Shown: positions 10,601-23,704 of the stretch, piece after piece
Layout: the number at the start of each line of letters is the position of its first letter
Numbering within the stretch: position 1 is the stretch's first letter
NCBI GenBank assembly: GCA_009602725.1
Contig: WELB01000073.1
Coordinates: 1 to 27,702, forward strand
Origin: Spirogloea muscicola
Lineage: Eukaryota; Streptophyta; Zygnematophyceae; Spirogloeales; Spirogloeaceae
Direction: 5' to 3'
DNA length: 27,702 nucleotides
Made by a program: the position numbers and the translations under genes
The notes under the pieces: model-generated
Seen by the model: only the letters and a program-made list of their open reading frames with translations
The model's database searches: none
Told to the model about the DNA's origin: nothing

Positions 10601-11959
10601 GCCTGTCCAGGACGTTGCCAAAGGAGAGGTGAGGTGGTCAGTCCTGTATTGATATAATCCGACCACTTACATTGAGTGACCACAAAGCTGAAATCGTACA
10701 TCACCTTCTCTGACTCATGGAAGCCTACACTTCTGAATAGCAGTCTATGTCAGTGGGGGGCTGACTGAATCAAACTTAGGCTATGGGATGCAATTAGGCA
10801 GTGTGTCTGACACATATACTGCTCTTCCTGAATGAGACCACAGGGGTGGATGAGCTCGCAGCGAGGGTTAGCGAAGATGCTGGTCCATGCTCCTGAATCT
10901 GCTCCGCACACTCCGGCTGCAGCCACACCCGCCTTCCGAACCCCGGAGCCTGAGGCAGAGAGACGCTCGAACCAGGCCCGCAATGCACTACGGAAGCCAA
11001 GTGATGTACATAACACTGAGGATGCCCACAAGCACAGCTCCCACGAAGAGCCTAAGCATGACCCTGCAAGCAAGGGTACCGGACGGAGTAGCGCCGCTGG
11101 CTTGGTTGAGCCAAAGCAAGAGGCAGAATCTGCAGCCATTGTGGAGGATGGAGGGCCAGTTGAGGTTAAAGCTGATATTACCTACAGCCAAATCGTGGTG
11201 AATCCAGCTCAACCGGCTGCAGCTCAGTCCGAGCCAGACACAAAGAACACTCCAAATTTTAAGCGCTTCAAGAAGGTTAGACTGCTGTGAGACTAAATGT
11301 CACCACCATGCATTGCACCTCCGCTTTTGAATCTGGTTTGAAGGATACAGTACCTTGTCCAGCAACCGCAATTTTTGTGGCTGCATCACATAGCACCTCA
11401 AGGTGACTGCTGGTGGGTCCACTCGTAGGTGACTCTGGGCGCTGCACCAGGTAACAGCTTCGAGATGCTTGTGCCCTTTGCCAAGGAGGCCTACAGGTGT
11501 GTCGCTAGACTTGGTATCTCATCTTTGGCAAGCCTGTTGCCACCAACTTTGCACTTAAATTTTCAGTCTTGTTAAGCACGCATGCGATGAGCTGGTGCAG
11601 GAGCCACACGACTTATGGTTGTGCAAGCGCACTGCTGAATCTCAACGCAGAAAGTCTAATCTTGGCCGAGAGTTGGAGGCCTTTGCGGCCAGCGAGAAGA
11701 AGCGCAAGCAGAGGGAGACCGCAGCAGAAGAGCTCTTCCAGGCTGAGAAGGTGCTAACCACTACATCTTCGAGTCACGGGGCCAAGCAGCAAAGTGCCTC
11801 TTGTGCATAGTGTCAACAGTTGTACTTCAGGAGGACTGAATAATGATTTTACCTAGTTTGCCACCATTATTGTTGGTGCAGGTAAAGCGGCAGAAGGCAT
11901 CAGGAGTTTCTGGGCTGGAGCGGTATCTGGGACCCAGCGGAGGCCTTCTGCAGGGTTGA
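7562..11959 (+). CDS. NBS1: NBS1/nibrin, MRN complex subunit (FHA, tandem BRCT, MRE11-binding tail); 5' end unresolved
   Basis: Nibrin links MRE11-RAD50 to phosphorylated partners at DNA double-strand breaks in the nucleus. Exons: ?-7652, 7786-8020, 8158-8200, 8468-8546, 8629-8759, 9116-9165, about 9317-9468, 9657-9737, about 9795-9989, 10026-10209, 10471-10628, 10844-11275, 11429-11496, 11567-11750 and 11882-11959. The first two encode an FHA domain (VVTVGRKDCDV, SRKHAEL, GTFVN, GDTVTFG). Exons 4-6 encode BRCT1 (GVLKAWRPECTHLVV). BRCT2 spans exons 7-9 with SRFIVYQKPP. RWVDEVELVRAVLLA in the 10026 exon resembles the human segment after BRCT2. The tail has NFKRFKK and GNSFEMLVPFAKEAY, like plant NBS1 MRE11-binding regions, then a basic, coiled-coil-like segment. 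Odd points: no ATG in the open frame (TGA at 7559), a GC donor after 8759, and two one-base breaks in the 9795-9989 exon. It converges with UEV1. Confidence 0.88.
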
Positions 11960-12500
11960 CCGTGACTTCAGACATTGATTTCAGGATGCATAATTGAGAC
12001 GAGCAACTGTTTGAGCAAAAAGCATTGCCACTATTTGCACAATATCAACAGGCTGCTGAGACCTAGTGGTGTTTCATCATCTCACATTGTCCAAATCCTC
12101 AGCACAGAGGTGGCAACAAGGCCAAAGAGTAGCTACGTTTCTCATACTTCTCTTGTCCTAATAATTTGGGCACCGTCGCTGTTGTGCAAGCTAAACTTGA
12201 GGACAGGCTACATATTGCCGATTGCTTGTGAATGAAACGACAACACGAGCATGATACAATGAATAGCTAAGTGCTGAGCTTGAGGCTGACTTTGTGTCGC
12301 TAAATAATTGCCGGCTTTCAGCAATGGTAAATTTCAGACATAGTGGACACCGGCATTGACGTTGGCGGCAGCTATCAGATTGCAGCAACTGTGCAGGAAG
12401 CAGCCAGCCACTACCAAGACAGCACTATGCAGCCTAGCTCCGTGTCGCTGGGGCCGAGGACAAGATTGTGCTTGATAGTAAGGGAGTGTCAGGGCGGCAG
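11960..12500. other. Convergent intergenic region between NBS1 and UEV1
   Basis: About 540 bp separates the stop codons of NBS1 (plus) and UEV1 (minus). No coding frame, RNA gene or clear TGTAA motif was recognised. It should contain both 3' UTRs. Confidence 0.6.
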
Positions 12501-13338
12501 CTAGAACAAGCTGCCTTCCGGTGGCTGCGGCATCTTTCGGTTGGATGGCGAGGCCATCTCACGCCGGAGCTCGGTCAGGATGTTCTCCATGGTGTAGTCG
12601 CGCCGCCACTGTGCCAACATGGGGAAGTGCCGCGGCTCCACCTGGACCATATAAGGGCGCCAGATAAGAGAGGACTACATTGAGGTCACAATGAAAGGCC
12701 GGTGCGATCATGCAGGGGTAATAGAAATTCCCACTGAATTCCCCTGTATAACCATCTGACAATTGGAGCAAGGCCGCCGGTGACCAACAAATGGAAAGTC
12801 ATCCCGCAGTGAACATCCGAGGCACAGACAAGCAGGCCTCCTGCGGACAAGCTCGCCGTGCTCGGAGCTGGTCGCATTGTGGTTCCAGCGGGGCACCAGG
12901 TTCACGTCGGGCGTGCGTACCACCCCATTGTCTTGATTCACCGACGTCATGGCGATGCGCGAGAAGAAGCGCACGGACGGCGGCCGGTCGGGGTAGTCCT
13001 CGTCGCAGTAGAGCTTCACAGTGTAGATGCGGCCCTCGTGCACCGACTGTGGCCACAAGCCCCCGCCGCAAGCCCAGCCCAGGGTCAGACGTCCCAACGA
13101 TCCTTCCAGCGTCGCTGGCCATTATACGGCGATGGGTTTCCAGCAACTGAGGTCCCCGGGCAAGCGAGCGCCGCGGCGGCGGGGAGGGCGGCGCGTACGT
13201 TGTTGGGGCCGATAATGGTGCCGGTCCAGGAGCGCATGAAGACGTCGTCGCTGTCGTCCATGCCGTAGCTGACGGACCCGTCGCCGATGCCCTTCTCGCC
13301 CTTCTCCAGCTCCTCCAGCAGCCGGAAGTTCCGCGGCA
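12501..13338 (-). CDS. UEV1: Ubiquitin-conjugating enzyme E2 variant UEV1/MMS2 (first exon not identified)
   Basis: This catalytically inactive E2 variant pairs with UBC13 to build K63-linked ubiquitin chains in DNA damage tolerance. Three minus-strand exons close in phase: 13338-13199, 13046-12921 and 12641-12501. They give [19 protein letters not shown], the SWTGTIIGP block, [27 protein letters not shown], the [12 protein letters not shown] helix and a C-terminus ending PQPPEGSLF. The length matches plant UEV1. The only cysteine is in KLYCDED, away from the E2 active site, as expected for a UEV. The first exon must supply the ATG and end with one base before 13338. The frame has a TGA about 30 nt upstream, so an intron is needed there. 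One candidate is an ATG near 13611 with a GT donor after an ISATFG segment, unproven. It converges on NBS1. Confidence 0.9.
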
Positions 13339-13342
13339 CTGC

Positions 13343-13520
13343 ACGCCGCCGCCGCCGCCGGGGCTGCCGTCAGGGCGGGCTGCCCTCCCCGCCCGCGCGG
13401 CGCGGCGGTGGAGCCAAGAGCAGCCGGCTCCTGGCTCTGCTCATGGAGAGCATGGCGCAGAGCGACGGCGGCGGCAGTGGCGGCGGCGGCGGCAGCGGCG
13501 GCGGCTGCGGCGGCGCTGGC
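13343..13520. repeat. GC-rich CGG/GCC triplet region at the UEV1 5' end
   Basis: Repeated CCG and GGC triplets cover the presumed UEV1 5' UTR, first intron or promoter. Similar tracts mark the 5' ends of NBS1, CK2 alpha/LST8 and RPL10A. Open frames across it give low-complexity Ala, Pro or Arg runs and are not treated as genes. Confidence 0.7.
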
Positions 13521-13706
13521 GGCCGAGTGGGGGTGTTGGCGGGGCTGAGTGCCGGATAACCGAATGTGGCGGATATGATTAGAGCGGCTGTTAAAGCCAT
13601 CCAGGTTGCAAAGCGGCGATGCCACCCCGTCCCAACGGGAGCGCGGCCTGCTCGGCCCATCGGGCTGTCCTCGATGGAAGCTTCGGATATGTAATAAGTG
13701 ATGAAG

Positions 13707-13836
13707 GGCCAATATGGCCAAGTACCAAAAACGAAAAGGCCAAGGACAAAGGCAAGCACACTGACAGATGGCGGGGGAAGATTTCGTGCACTTGAAACGA
13801 ACGAAGGCCAAATGGCCAAGTACAAAGGCAAGCACA
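13707..13836 (-). repeat. About 76-bp spaced repeat in the tail of a LINE remnant
   Basis: Two 27-nt segments, 13734-13760 and 13810-13836, match at 25 of 27 positions. A third partial match lies at 13711-13730. Short inverted repeats accompany them: GGCCAATATGGCC at 13707-13719 and GGCCAAATGGCC at 13806-13817. On the minus strand they lie just past the stop codon of the LINE remnant at 13874-14010, so they are probably its 3' tail. Confidence 0.7.
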
Positions 13837-13873
13837 TCGATAGACCTCCATAACCTACAGCAGATTGACCCTC

Positions 13874-14010
13874 TCAGTAACGACGGGTCAGAATATAGAG
13901 GTCGCTAATCGATGCCTGAATACTAGATGGCAGACACGAGGCCCTTCTGCCACCTGCTAGAGCTCGCCCAGCTTTCTGGTGCAAAGCATTAACCTGAGCA
14001 CGCTGCAAAC
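13874..14010 (-). pseudogene. LINE C-terminal remnant (third copy)
   Basis: Minus-strand translation gives QRAQVNALHQKAGRALAG, then SISDLYILTRRY and a stop at 13874-13876. This parallels QRSMAHALHLRAGRALAA and SLSDLRLLTRNY at the end of the element at 1-3158. Only the last about 45 residues are recognisable. The homologous frame does not continue convincingly past about 14010. The remnant sits upstream of UEV1 on the same strand. Confidence 0.8.
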
Positions 14011-14046
14011 AGGCTGAAACTCGACGTGGCAAGAACGACAGATATG

Positions 14047-14089
14047 CAGCTGGCAAGCCCGTCTCAGCTGGCAAGCCCGTCTCAGCTGG
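14047..14089. repeat. 18-bp tandem repeat, 2.4 copies
   Basis: The unit CAGCTGGCAAGCCCGTCT occurs at 14047-14064 and 14065-14082, followed by a partial unit to 14089. The copies are identical. Confidence 0.95.
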
Positions 14090-14473
14090 GAACACATCTG
14101 CATGTCGTGTGTAGCCTAGATTGGCAATATTTTGAAGGAGAGTGTGGAAACGGGGACCTAAGCAGCCAGAAATGTCGACTGGGGAAAGGCGCGCTTTGCG
14201 CATGAAGTAGATGTGGCCAGTCTAAGGCAGTAGACTGTTCGGACAGAAGCTAGTGCAGAAAGATGAGAGAGAGCAAGAAGAAGAGGCAGCTGCTCTTCCA
14301 GTGAGAGAAAGACTGTTTCAGTCCAGCCCAAAAAGTGGCTCTCCCAAAGGTCCAAAGGGCTGGCCCGGAAACAGGATTGACACATGATGACTATCAGCAA
14401 GGCCGATCAGTTCCATGATATGCCCTTGGCTGGCTTATGCCATGTGGGCCCTGGACCTTGTCACTTACTCTTC

Positions 14474-14490
14474 GGCTGGCCTTTCACAAC
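14474..14490 (+). repeat. Imperfect member of the GGCTGGC..TTCACAGCC stem-loop family
   Basis: GGCTGGCCTTTCACAAC matches the left arm and loop of the family, but the right arm has decayed. Like the copy at 22987, it is preceded by a GGACCTTG/TTGACC-type stretch and followed by CCGCCC, so similarity extends beyond the hairpin. Confidence 0.5.
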
Positions 14491-15298
14491 GACCGCCCCA
14501 TGTGAAGTATTTGTTTTGCAGCCGCCCTTGGTACAAGCTGCCGCTTCAACAGTTACGCCCACATATCAGCGAAACATTTGAGTGCACTTGTCAGGCTGGC
14601 CTATTGCAGAAGCAGGGAGCCACGCCGCTTTGCTCTGCTTCTCCACCTCCGCTGACGGCCCTCCACCCTTAGAAAGTGTGCATACCCTTTCCAAGCCTGC
14701 TTGGCCCCACACTAGAGAAGCCTCTACCTCTCTCCCTCCTTTAGAGAAGAGGTGGGCGTGCTGACTTGTGGTTTCTGAGCGGGTCAGTATCGTAGCAGGC
14801 AGACTATAATCGTATGTGTACCTGCCTTCGTACTTGGCCGGTCAGGCCCTCTGTTACTTAAGTCACGCTGTCCTCTCTTGCTTGTTAAGTACCTCTGACA
14901 CGGAGCTCCACGAGGCGCACACATATTTGAGCTTGGCTACAACAGTGGCTCCGCAATAATTAATCATACACGTGAACCATGATGCCCAATCTACTTGCAA
15001 ACACCAGCCTCAGGACCTGCTTCGACGGATGGCCTTTGCCTTGTCCGTGACGTGATCCGCACTTTGCAGACATGACACAGGGCAACGCCCACGAAGAGCA
15101 GTATGGCAAGTCCTACTTGCAAACATTGCGCTCGCCTGATGGAGACCTCTATGAGCAGGCCAACATGTGCAACTGATGAAGGTGCTCCTGCTACCAGAAC
15201 CCCGTGGCTGTCGAGTCTATTTGTCGCACAACAAGGGACCCTCAATCCAACGCGCTAAGCTTCATCTGCCCAACTGTATGCCAGAAACGGCTCCTGCC

Positions 15299-15342
15299 TT
15301 GAGAGAGGCGCTGCAAGCTTGAGAGAGGCGCTGCAAGCTTGA
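15299..15342. repeat. 20-bp tandem duplication
   Basis: GAGAGAGGCGCTGCAAGCTT occurs at 15301-15320 and again at 15321-15340, with the adjoining bases TT and GA extending the match slightly. The two copies are identical. Confidence 0.95.
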
Positions 15343-15671
15343 TTGTGCTTCATCAAGCATGACGAAGCCTGTACACAACGATGCTTGACACTGAAACTAA
15401 GCCAGCTTTCTGTGCAAAAGTCAGTTTTCACGTCTCTAGTGGTAGTTGACCTTGAGCTGATGCTATGAGTGGAAGTGCAAGTACCCTGCAAGCAGGAGCT
15501 GGAGCTGCAGCAACTTGCAACATCTGAACAACCATCTGCACAATGTGTGCACATGAAATCACTAAACGCATCCAACAGCTTTACAAAACGTCCAGATGCA
15601 AAGATCCTAACCTGGAACAGCAGTTATCTGCAAATAGTACGCCTGTTCATTAGATGGTGAAGAGTGTATGC

Positions 15672-15676
15672 TTACA
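15672..15676 (-). terminator. Probable TGTAA polyadenylation signal of CK2 alpha
   Basis: TGTAA on the minus strand begins 15 nt after the CK2 alpha stop codon. The motif is the usual chlorophyte polyadenylation signal. The position implies a very short 3' UTR. Confidence 0.5.
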
Positions 15677-15690
15677 TTTAAAGCACACGA

Positions 15691-18314
<2,624 letters not shown>

Positions 18315-18827
18315 GCTGCCCTCCTTCTTGCTCAAGCGCCGGGGGTCGTCGAGAGCGCCGGGGGGACGCCCTAAGCCCTTGCTGGCGGCTTGCCACTCGC
18401 GCCTGTCAGGTGCCACGGCGGCCTTCCCGCAGGCCGTGTGCGGGCCAGTCCCATGCGCCGCCGCGCGGCTCGGGCTCACGGCGGTCGGAACGGCGGCGGT
18501 GGTTGGCAGGAGCGGCGCCGCATGCGCGGCGGCGGCGGGGCGCGACGCCGACAGCCAGCAGAGGGCGGCCTCCAGGCGGCAGAGCGAGCCCCAGCAGCCA
18601 CTGCGCGGAAGGACGGGGCCAGATTGGGATTCCACTCCACGTTTGGAGGCTCCTCCAGACTTGGCGGTGCCCGTCCAGCCCTCAGGCGGAGTTCCGGTCG
18701 CTGACACTTGGCGCGCCGCCGCCGCCGCCGCCGCCGTCGCCGCCGTGGCGGCGGTGTGGCGACGATGTCGCTGCCGCCGCCGTCTCCAGCGCCGGCGCCG
18801 CCGCGGGCGGGGGCTCGGCGGTGAGCG
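18315..18827. promoter_or_regulatory. Divergent promoter region between CK2 alpha and LST8
   Basis: The 513 bp between two oppositely facing start codons must hold both 5' UTRs and promoters. The part nearer LST8 (about 18480-18800) is extremely GC-rich with CCG/GGC triplets. Open frames through it encode Arg/Ala/Pro low-complexity sequence and look non-coding. No TATA box was assigned. Confidence 0.65.
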
Positions 18828-21800
18828 ATGCCCAGCCAGGCCGTGGTGCTGGCCACGGCGGGGTACGACCACACCATCCGCTTCTGGGACGCCACCAGCG
18901 GCCGCTGCGCGCGCACGCTGCAGTACCAGGAGACGGTGAGAGCCCGCCGCCAGCGCCGCCGTAGCGGGCGCCGGACCTCGCGGCTGCACCGTCAGCTCGG
19001 ACGTGCAGCCCGGCTGCCGAGAGGCGCCACGCCATCGCAGGCCTATTGGCTGTCGCCGTTCGCCTTGCTACGCGTCTCGCTCTGCGTGTCGTTCTGGGAG
19101 ACCTTCGCCACGCTCAGTTCACACGGTTGCAATGGGAGAAGAGGCTGGTCGTCGTGAGAGTCAAGCTTCAGAGACGATGTTGCTGCCAACCTTGGAGGCT
19201 TGAAAGCTCCCAGCACCGCTGTCGCCCCGCCTTTAGTGCAAGCATCGTAAAAGCAAAGGTAGAAACCCGCTGTCAGCTTGTGGCAATCATGATGCAGTCT
19301 AGACAAAGGAGATGCTCATGCAACCGTTAGGCGGTATGAGTCCTGCCTCCAAGACGTTGAGTAAGGAGTGTCCAGCCGCGTTCTTCCTTAGATTGAGCAG
19401 TAACTGTAGACGGCCGTTCGCCTGCGCAGTTCAGGGTTTAGATTTAAGGGTTTAGGGTGTTGAATTTAGGGCTCAGGCTTCAGGGTTAGGGTGTAAGGCG
19501 TAGGGCTTAGGGTCTAGGAAGTGCAATGAAGTAAGTGCACTGTAATGCAGCGCTTGGAAACTAGGATTGTATGCAGCTACTTCAAAGTCTGTCTTGCACT
19601 ATCCTTGTGCAGCAAGTCAACCGCCTGGAGATTACCCCGGACAAGCAGTACCTGGCTGCAGCAGGCAATCCACACATTCGCCTCTTCGAAGTCAACTCCA
19701 ACACAGCCCAGCCGGTGCTTTCCTCGACTACGTACGCTGGCTGGCTAGCTGCCGTGTATGACGACCTCTGAGTCACAGCATCTGGACCATGCTTTGATTC
19801 CTGCAATCGTTAGGAATTTAAAAGCAACCATTGTGGGGGTTGCATATCGGGGCACAATTGTCACATGATTAGCGCCCTTGCAGGTAACTAGCTATGACGG
19901 TCATACCAACAACGTGACAGCAGTGGGCTTCCAGTGCGACAACAAGTGGATGTACTCTGGCTCTGAAGATGGCACTGTCAAGATTTGGGACCTAAGGTGC
20001 AGTTACTTGCTGGCAGTGGAGGTGCCTCAGAGCAGGTTCAGATGCAAATGTTGACAAGTCATGACCAGTGGCATGACAACGAGGATAGCCCAGAGCTAGT
20101 GCTTCCGATGGCCTGAAATATGCCTCTTGTCCAACTGTGAGAATACTAGAGCACCTGGATACCAGAGGGAATATGAGAGCCGGGCAGCTGTTAACACGGT
20201 CGTTCTTCATCCAAACCAGGTTCTCCACATGCTCCGGCTGTACAGCGATCGTGCACCTTCTTGGAAGTCATGCATGACAAACCTGAGCCTATTCGACTGA
20301 ATGTGACCACATTGCTCCATCCTATGGAGCCCACTCTCTGAAGCAGACGATTGTCATTTGCTGCAGAGCGAGCTCATCTCAGGGGACCAGAACGGAAACA
20401 TCCGTGTTTGGGACCTCACTGCCAACTCTTGCAGCTGTGAGCTGGTGAGAGCTACTCTGCTTTTGACATATCCAGCAAGGGTGGCATAGCAGCAATGCAT
20501 GAGGAATCCTGATGGTGTACTAAGGACAAACTAATGCTATGTTTAACTTCTCAGCATAAGTAGACCCCTTGTGCCTCATACATAGCCCTTGGCATGGCAG
20601 GTACCTGAGGTGGATACTGCAATACGGTCATTGACAGTGATGTATGACGGAAGCATGGTTGTCGCAGCAAACAACAATGGGACCTGCTTCGTGTGGAGGC
20701 TCCTGCGTAATGACCAAGTATCAAACAGTCCTTTGCCTTTGCCAACCTGTCACTGAGGAATTTTAGTATTTCACTAGAGTTGCCTCAGTTATTACCTGCC
20801 ATGTGCAGACTCGAGGAAAAACCAATGATTGTTTAGATCTTATGTGCAATTTCATAGTTTACGGATACCTCATCCTCTGGCAGTATAGGAATTGTGACAG
20901 TGACAATGCTAGTAACCTGACAGGCTCAATTTTACATCACAACTGGAGATTGATTGCATCCTGGAATGTCAGAGTGTGCTGATTTTGCTTACATGTGTGC
21001 AGACAAGCACAACCTTTGAGCCGCTCCAGCGATTGCAAGCACACAATGCCTACATACTCAAGTGCCTCTTCTCTCCGGAGTACAGTGAGTCAAACAGGTA
21101 TCGCATCATGTGGAGAGCCAGTGTCATGGTGTGCTACGAGAAGGCTTTTGCATGAGTTAGAGGAGCATCGCTTGCAGTGACTGAACCTGCAGAGGACTCA
21201 CCGTAATTGGAGCATGGCCCAGATAAGTAACAAGCAGAGGTTGAGGAGCTTGAGGAAGCAGGTTAAGGACCTTCTCATTCTTGGCTTTGTCCAGGTACTT
21301 GGCAACTGCTTCTTCAGATCACACCATTAAGCTCTGGAATGTGGACGGGTTCACACTGGAACGCACTCTTACAGGTGTGTCTGCCAAGCAGCACCTTGTG
21401 ATTGTTGACTATTTGTGTTTTTGCAATTTCTGCATAGACGGCCTGAGTAGATGAATGTTGACGCCATTCTATGATGCCTGCGCCTGCAACCTAGGGCACA
21501 AGCGCTGGGTTTGGGACTGTGTCTTCTCAGTGGATGGCGCATACTTAGTGACTGGTAAGTGCATATTGATGCCTGCCAAGAATGTCGAGTGCACAACCAG
21601 CTCCCACCTCTTTCAGCGTCCAAGCTTTATTGCTGAGCAGTGCCTCCTTACCTTGGGCCATGACGTGGAACAATTCTAGCCAACTATGACAGCGTTTGGC
21701 GGATGATAATGTATGCAGCATCTTCTGATTGGACGGCGAGGTTGTGGGAGTTGGCCAGTGGAGAAACCGTCCGTATATACTCAGGCCATCACAAGGCTAC

Positions 21801-21843
21801 TGTCTGCTGTGCTCTGAACGATGGCACAGAACCCCCCGCTTAA
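18828..21843 (+). CDS. LST8: LST8 (GbetaL), WD40 subunit of TOR complexes, 10 exons
   Basis: LST8 binds the TOR kinase domain in TORC1 and TORC2. Exons: 18828-18935, 19613-19714, 19884-19996, 20150-20219, 20367-20444, 20601-20717, 21003-21097, 21295-21374, 21495-21554 and 21719-21843. They total 948 nt, or 315 residues, with every phase closing. The protein is a seven-bladed WD40 propeller. It opens [19 protein letters not shown], continues with [89 protein letters not shown] and [20 protein letters not shown], and ends near [18 protein letters not shown]. Length and order match the family from yeast to plants. Intron 1 (677 bp) is the longest and contains TTTAGGG-like repeats at 19431-19518. 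The gene shares its upstream region with CK2 alpha. Confidence 0.97.
19431..19518 (+). repeat. Degenerate telomere-like repeat array in LST8 intron 1
   Basis: About ten variants of TTTAGGG lie head-to-tail in 88 bp, including CAGGGTTTAG, AAGGGTTTAGGG, ATTTAGGG, CAGGGTTAGGG, TAGGGCTTAGGG and TCTAGG. The unit is the plant and algal telomere repeat, much mutated. Spacing is roughly 7-10 bp. Confidence 0.8.
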
Positions 21844-22895
21844 TCTAGTCGGTCTTGAAGATGTACTAGGCCACTGTCACTGATTGTACCCCACTCAGTG
21901 CGACATCTAGCAATTTGATCTTAGAAGACAGGCTCAAACGTGGACATGTGATTTTATGGTCTGTACAGACCCCTGATCAGGACAGTGATCGTTCAGGAGG
22001 AGGCTGACCTAACGAGAGATCAGCTATATCAAGATTCTTTGAGGTAAGCCACTGCAAGTTATAAGGACAGACATTACTCATTTCCAGGGAAGACCACTCG
22101 ACTTGAGTAGCTTTCACGTGCAGACATGTTGGTTACATTCTCTCTGAGTCCAAGCAACGCCACTGATATACCGAGGATATACTGGGTCGATTCCGTGGGT
22201 GACTGCAGAGGTGGCGAAGCCAAAGTGGCGAGTGTGGGCCGCTTGATCCTTCTCTGTTGTGCTCGCTGTACTTGTCCTTGTACTACTACGGGAAGGGGAC
22301 TAGGTTGTGGGCTTGGCAACAAGGGGGGGCCTTCGAAATTAGGATGCGGACAGCGCTTTGCAGAAGGTTGAACTCTTGTACTCCCTGGCCCTTGGCCCGC
22401 TCCGAAAGGCTGTATGTCAAGCTGCTACCGCTTGCAAATGCGTAACATGTACAGTCCATTGTTTATGACTAACAAATTCAGGCTGCTTTGTCCTGCCACA
22501 TACAATGGGGGCGGTCATGTATGCCAAGGAGTCCAAGAACAAGTCTGCCGCAGACCCGTAGGACAAAAGCCACGGCAGTCTTGCATAGAGTCTTATGACC
22601 TCCTCATTTGCCGCTCTGCTGCCTTAGCGGCTGTGCCGAAGGAGCAGGCAGGCGAGCTTCCAAGTAACCAGCTTGCTAACAACGCCTACATTGTCTGGTC
22701 AAAGGCGCTCCCTGGCATTTCTCGCCCTACACCTCTGGGCTGGTCGGGTATTAGCTGCTGCCTTGTTTATTTGCAGTGGGGGCTCCGCAACTATGTCTGA
22801 CCTCCGGCTGCTGAAGTTGGGTTCACTGAGTGAGTGACTATCCATAAGAGCCACTTGCTTAGCTGTGGTGTCCTCCAAAGGTTTCTTATGTTTTT
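21844..22895. other. Intergenic region downstream of LST8
   Basis: No recognisable coding sequence on either strand, and no clear TGTAA close to the LST8 stop codon. Short open frames have no domain-like features. The region leads into the stem-loop repeat series. Confidence 0.5.
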
Positions 22896-23135
22896 GGGCT
22901 GGCATTTCACAGCCATCGTTCAATCTTGGGAGAAGAGCTTTTGATATCTTTGTCGGGCTCCCCCCTTGACCCTCGTCCATGGTCCGAGCTGGCCCTTCAC
23001 AGCCACCGCCCTGTTTCGGCACAGCACTTTACAAGGCTCTCCGACTCCTTCAGACCTTGTCCATTCTTTTGGGCTGGCCTCTCCCAGCCACCAGTTAATC
23101 TGGCCGCGCTTGCTCTCTTTACAAGGCGCAGTTGA
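22896..23135 (+). repeat. Tandem series of about 88-bp units, each with a GGGCTGGC..CAGCC stem-loop
   Basis: Stem-loops lie at 22896-22914, 22987-23004 and 23071-23089, spaced about 91 and 84 bp, all in the same orientation. Units two and three also share CCTTG..GTCCAT before the hairpin, CCACC directly after it, and TTTACAAGGC about 40 nt later. A weaker hairpin-like match lies at 23297-23313. The same hairpin occurs in the LINE tail at 3275-3294. Confidence 0.75.
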
Positions 23136-23313
23136 GAGTGTGTGGTCATCTGATCCCCGCCGCCGCATCTGTTTGGCTAGTCGGCCTCGTCTTCTGGCGT
23201 CCGTCCTTAGCGTGACTCTCTTTAGTCTTTGTTCTTATGCAAGCACTTCTGTGGTCTTGGAAATGCTGTTACTCTCGTTCTTTGTGGTTTCCTCACGCTG
23301 GTCATCCACAGCC

Positions 23314-23704
23314 GACGCCATTTGGCAGAGGGCTTCTCAGCAGCGAACCAGCTCAGCCACCGGAACGTCAGTAAAACCACGTCGGCGATGACTTGCGGGG
23401 CGGCTGACCTGCATCCCCCCCTGCATCTCCAGCCCGCCGCTTTGGAACCCACCTTAAAACCGTGTGATTTTCCTCATCGACCGCTCCGGGTGGCCCCCCT
23501 TGACGCTTACGCTCTGCCGTTAGGTCTGCCAGGCTCAGGGGCCTTTGGGCAACGCCTCCCGCCAAAACCCCAAACCCCGCCCTCCCCCCCCCCGCCGGCC
23601 CCGGCTCCGCCGCCGCCGCGGCTTGCTCGCCGCCGCCGCCGCCACCGCCGGGGCCGCCGCCGCCGCCGCCGCCGCCATCTCCGGCTGCAGGGCGTGCGGG
23701 CAAG
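23314..23704 (+). promoter_or_regulatory. RPL10A upstream region with pyrimidine/GCC tract
   Basis: The about 390 bp before the RPL10A ATG ends in a C-rich and CCG-triplet stretch (about 23570-23700). This is probably promoter and 5' UTR. No TATA box or transcription start was assigned. Confidence 0.5.

Larger units (their letters stand above)
14011..15671. other. Intergenic region between the LINE remnant and CK2 alpha
   Basis: No recognisable gene on either strand. Contents: a direct repeat at 14047-14089, one imperfect member of the stem-loop family at 14474-14490, and a direct repeat at 15299-15342. The short open frames lack domain-like composition. Confidence 0.55.
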
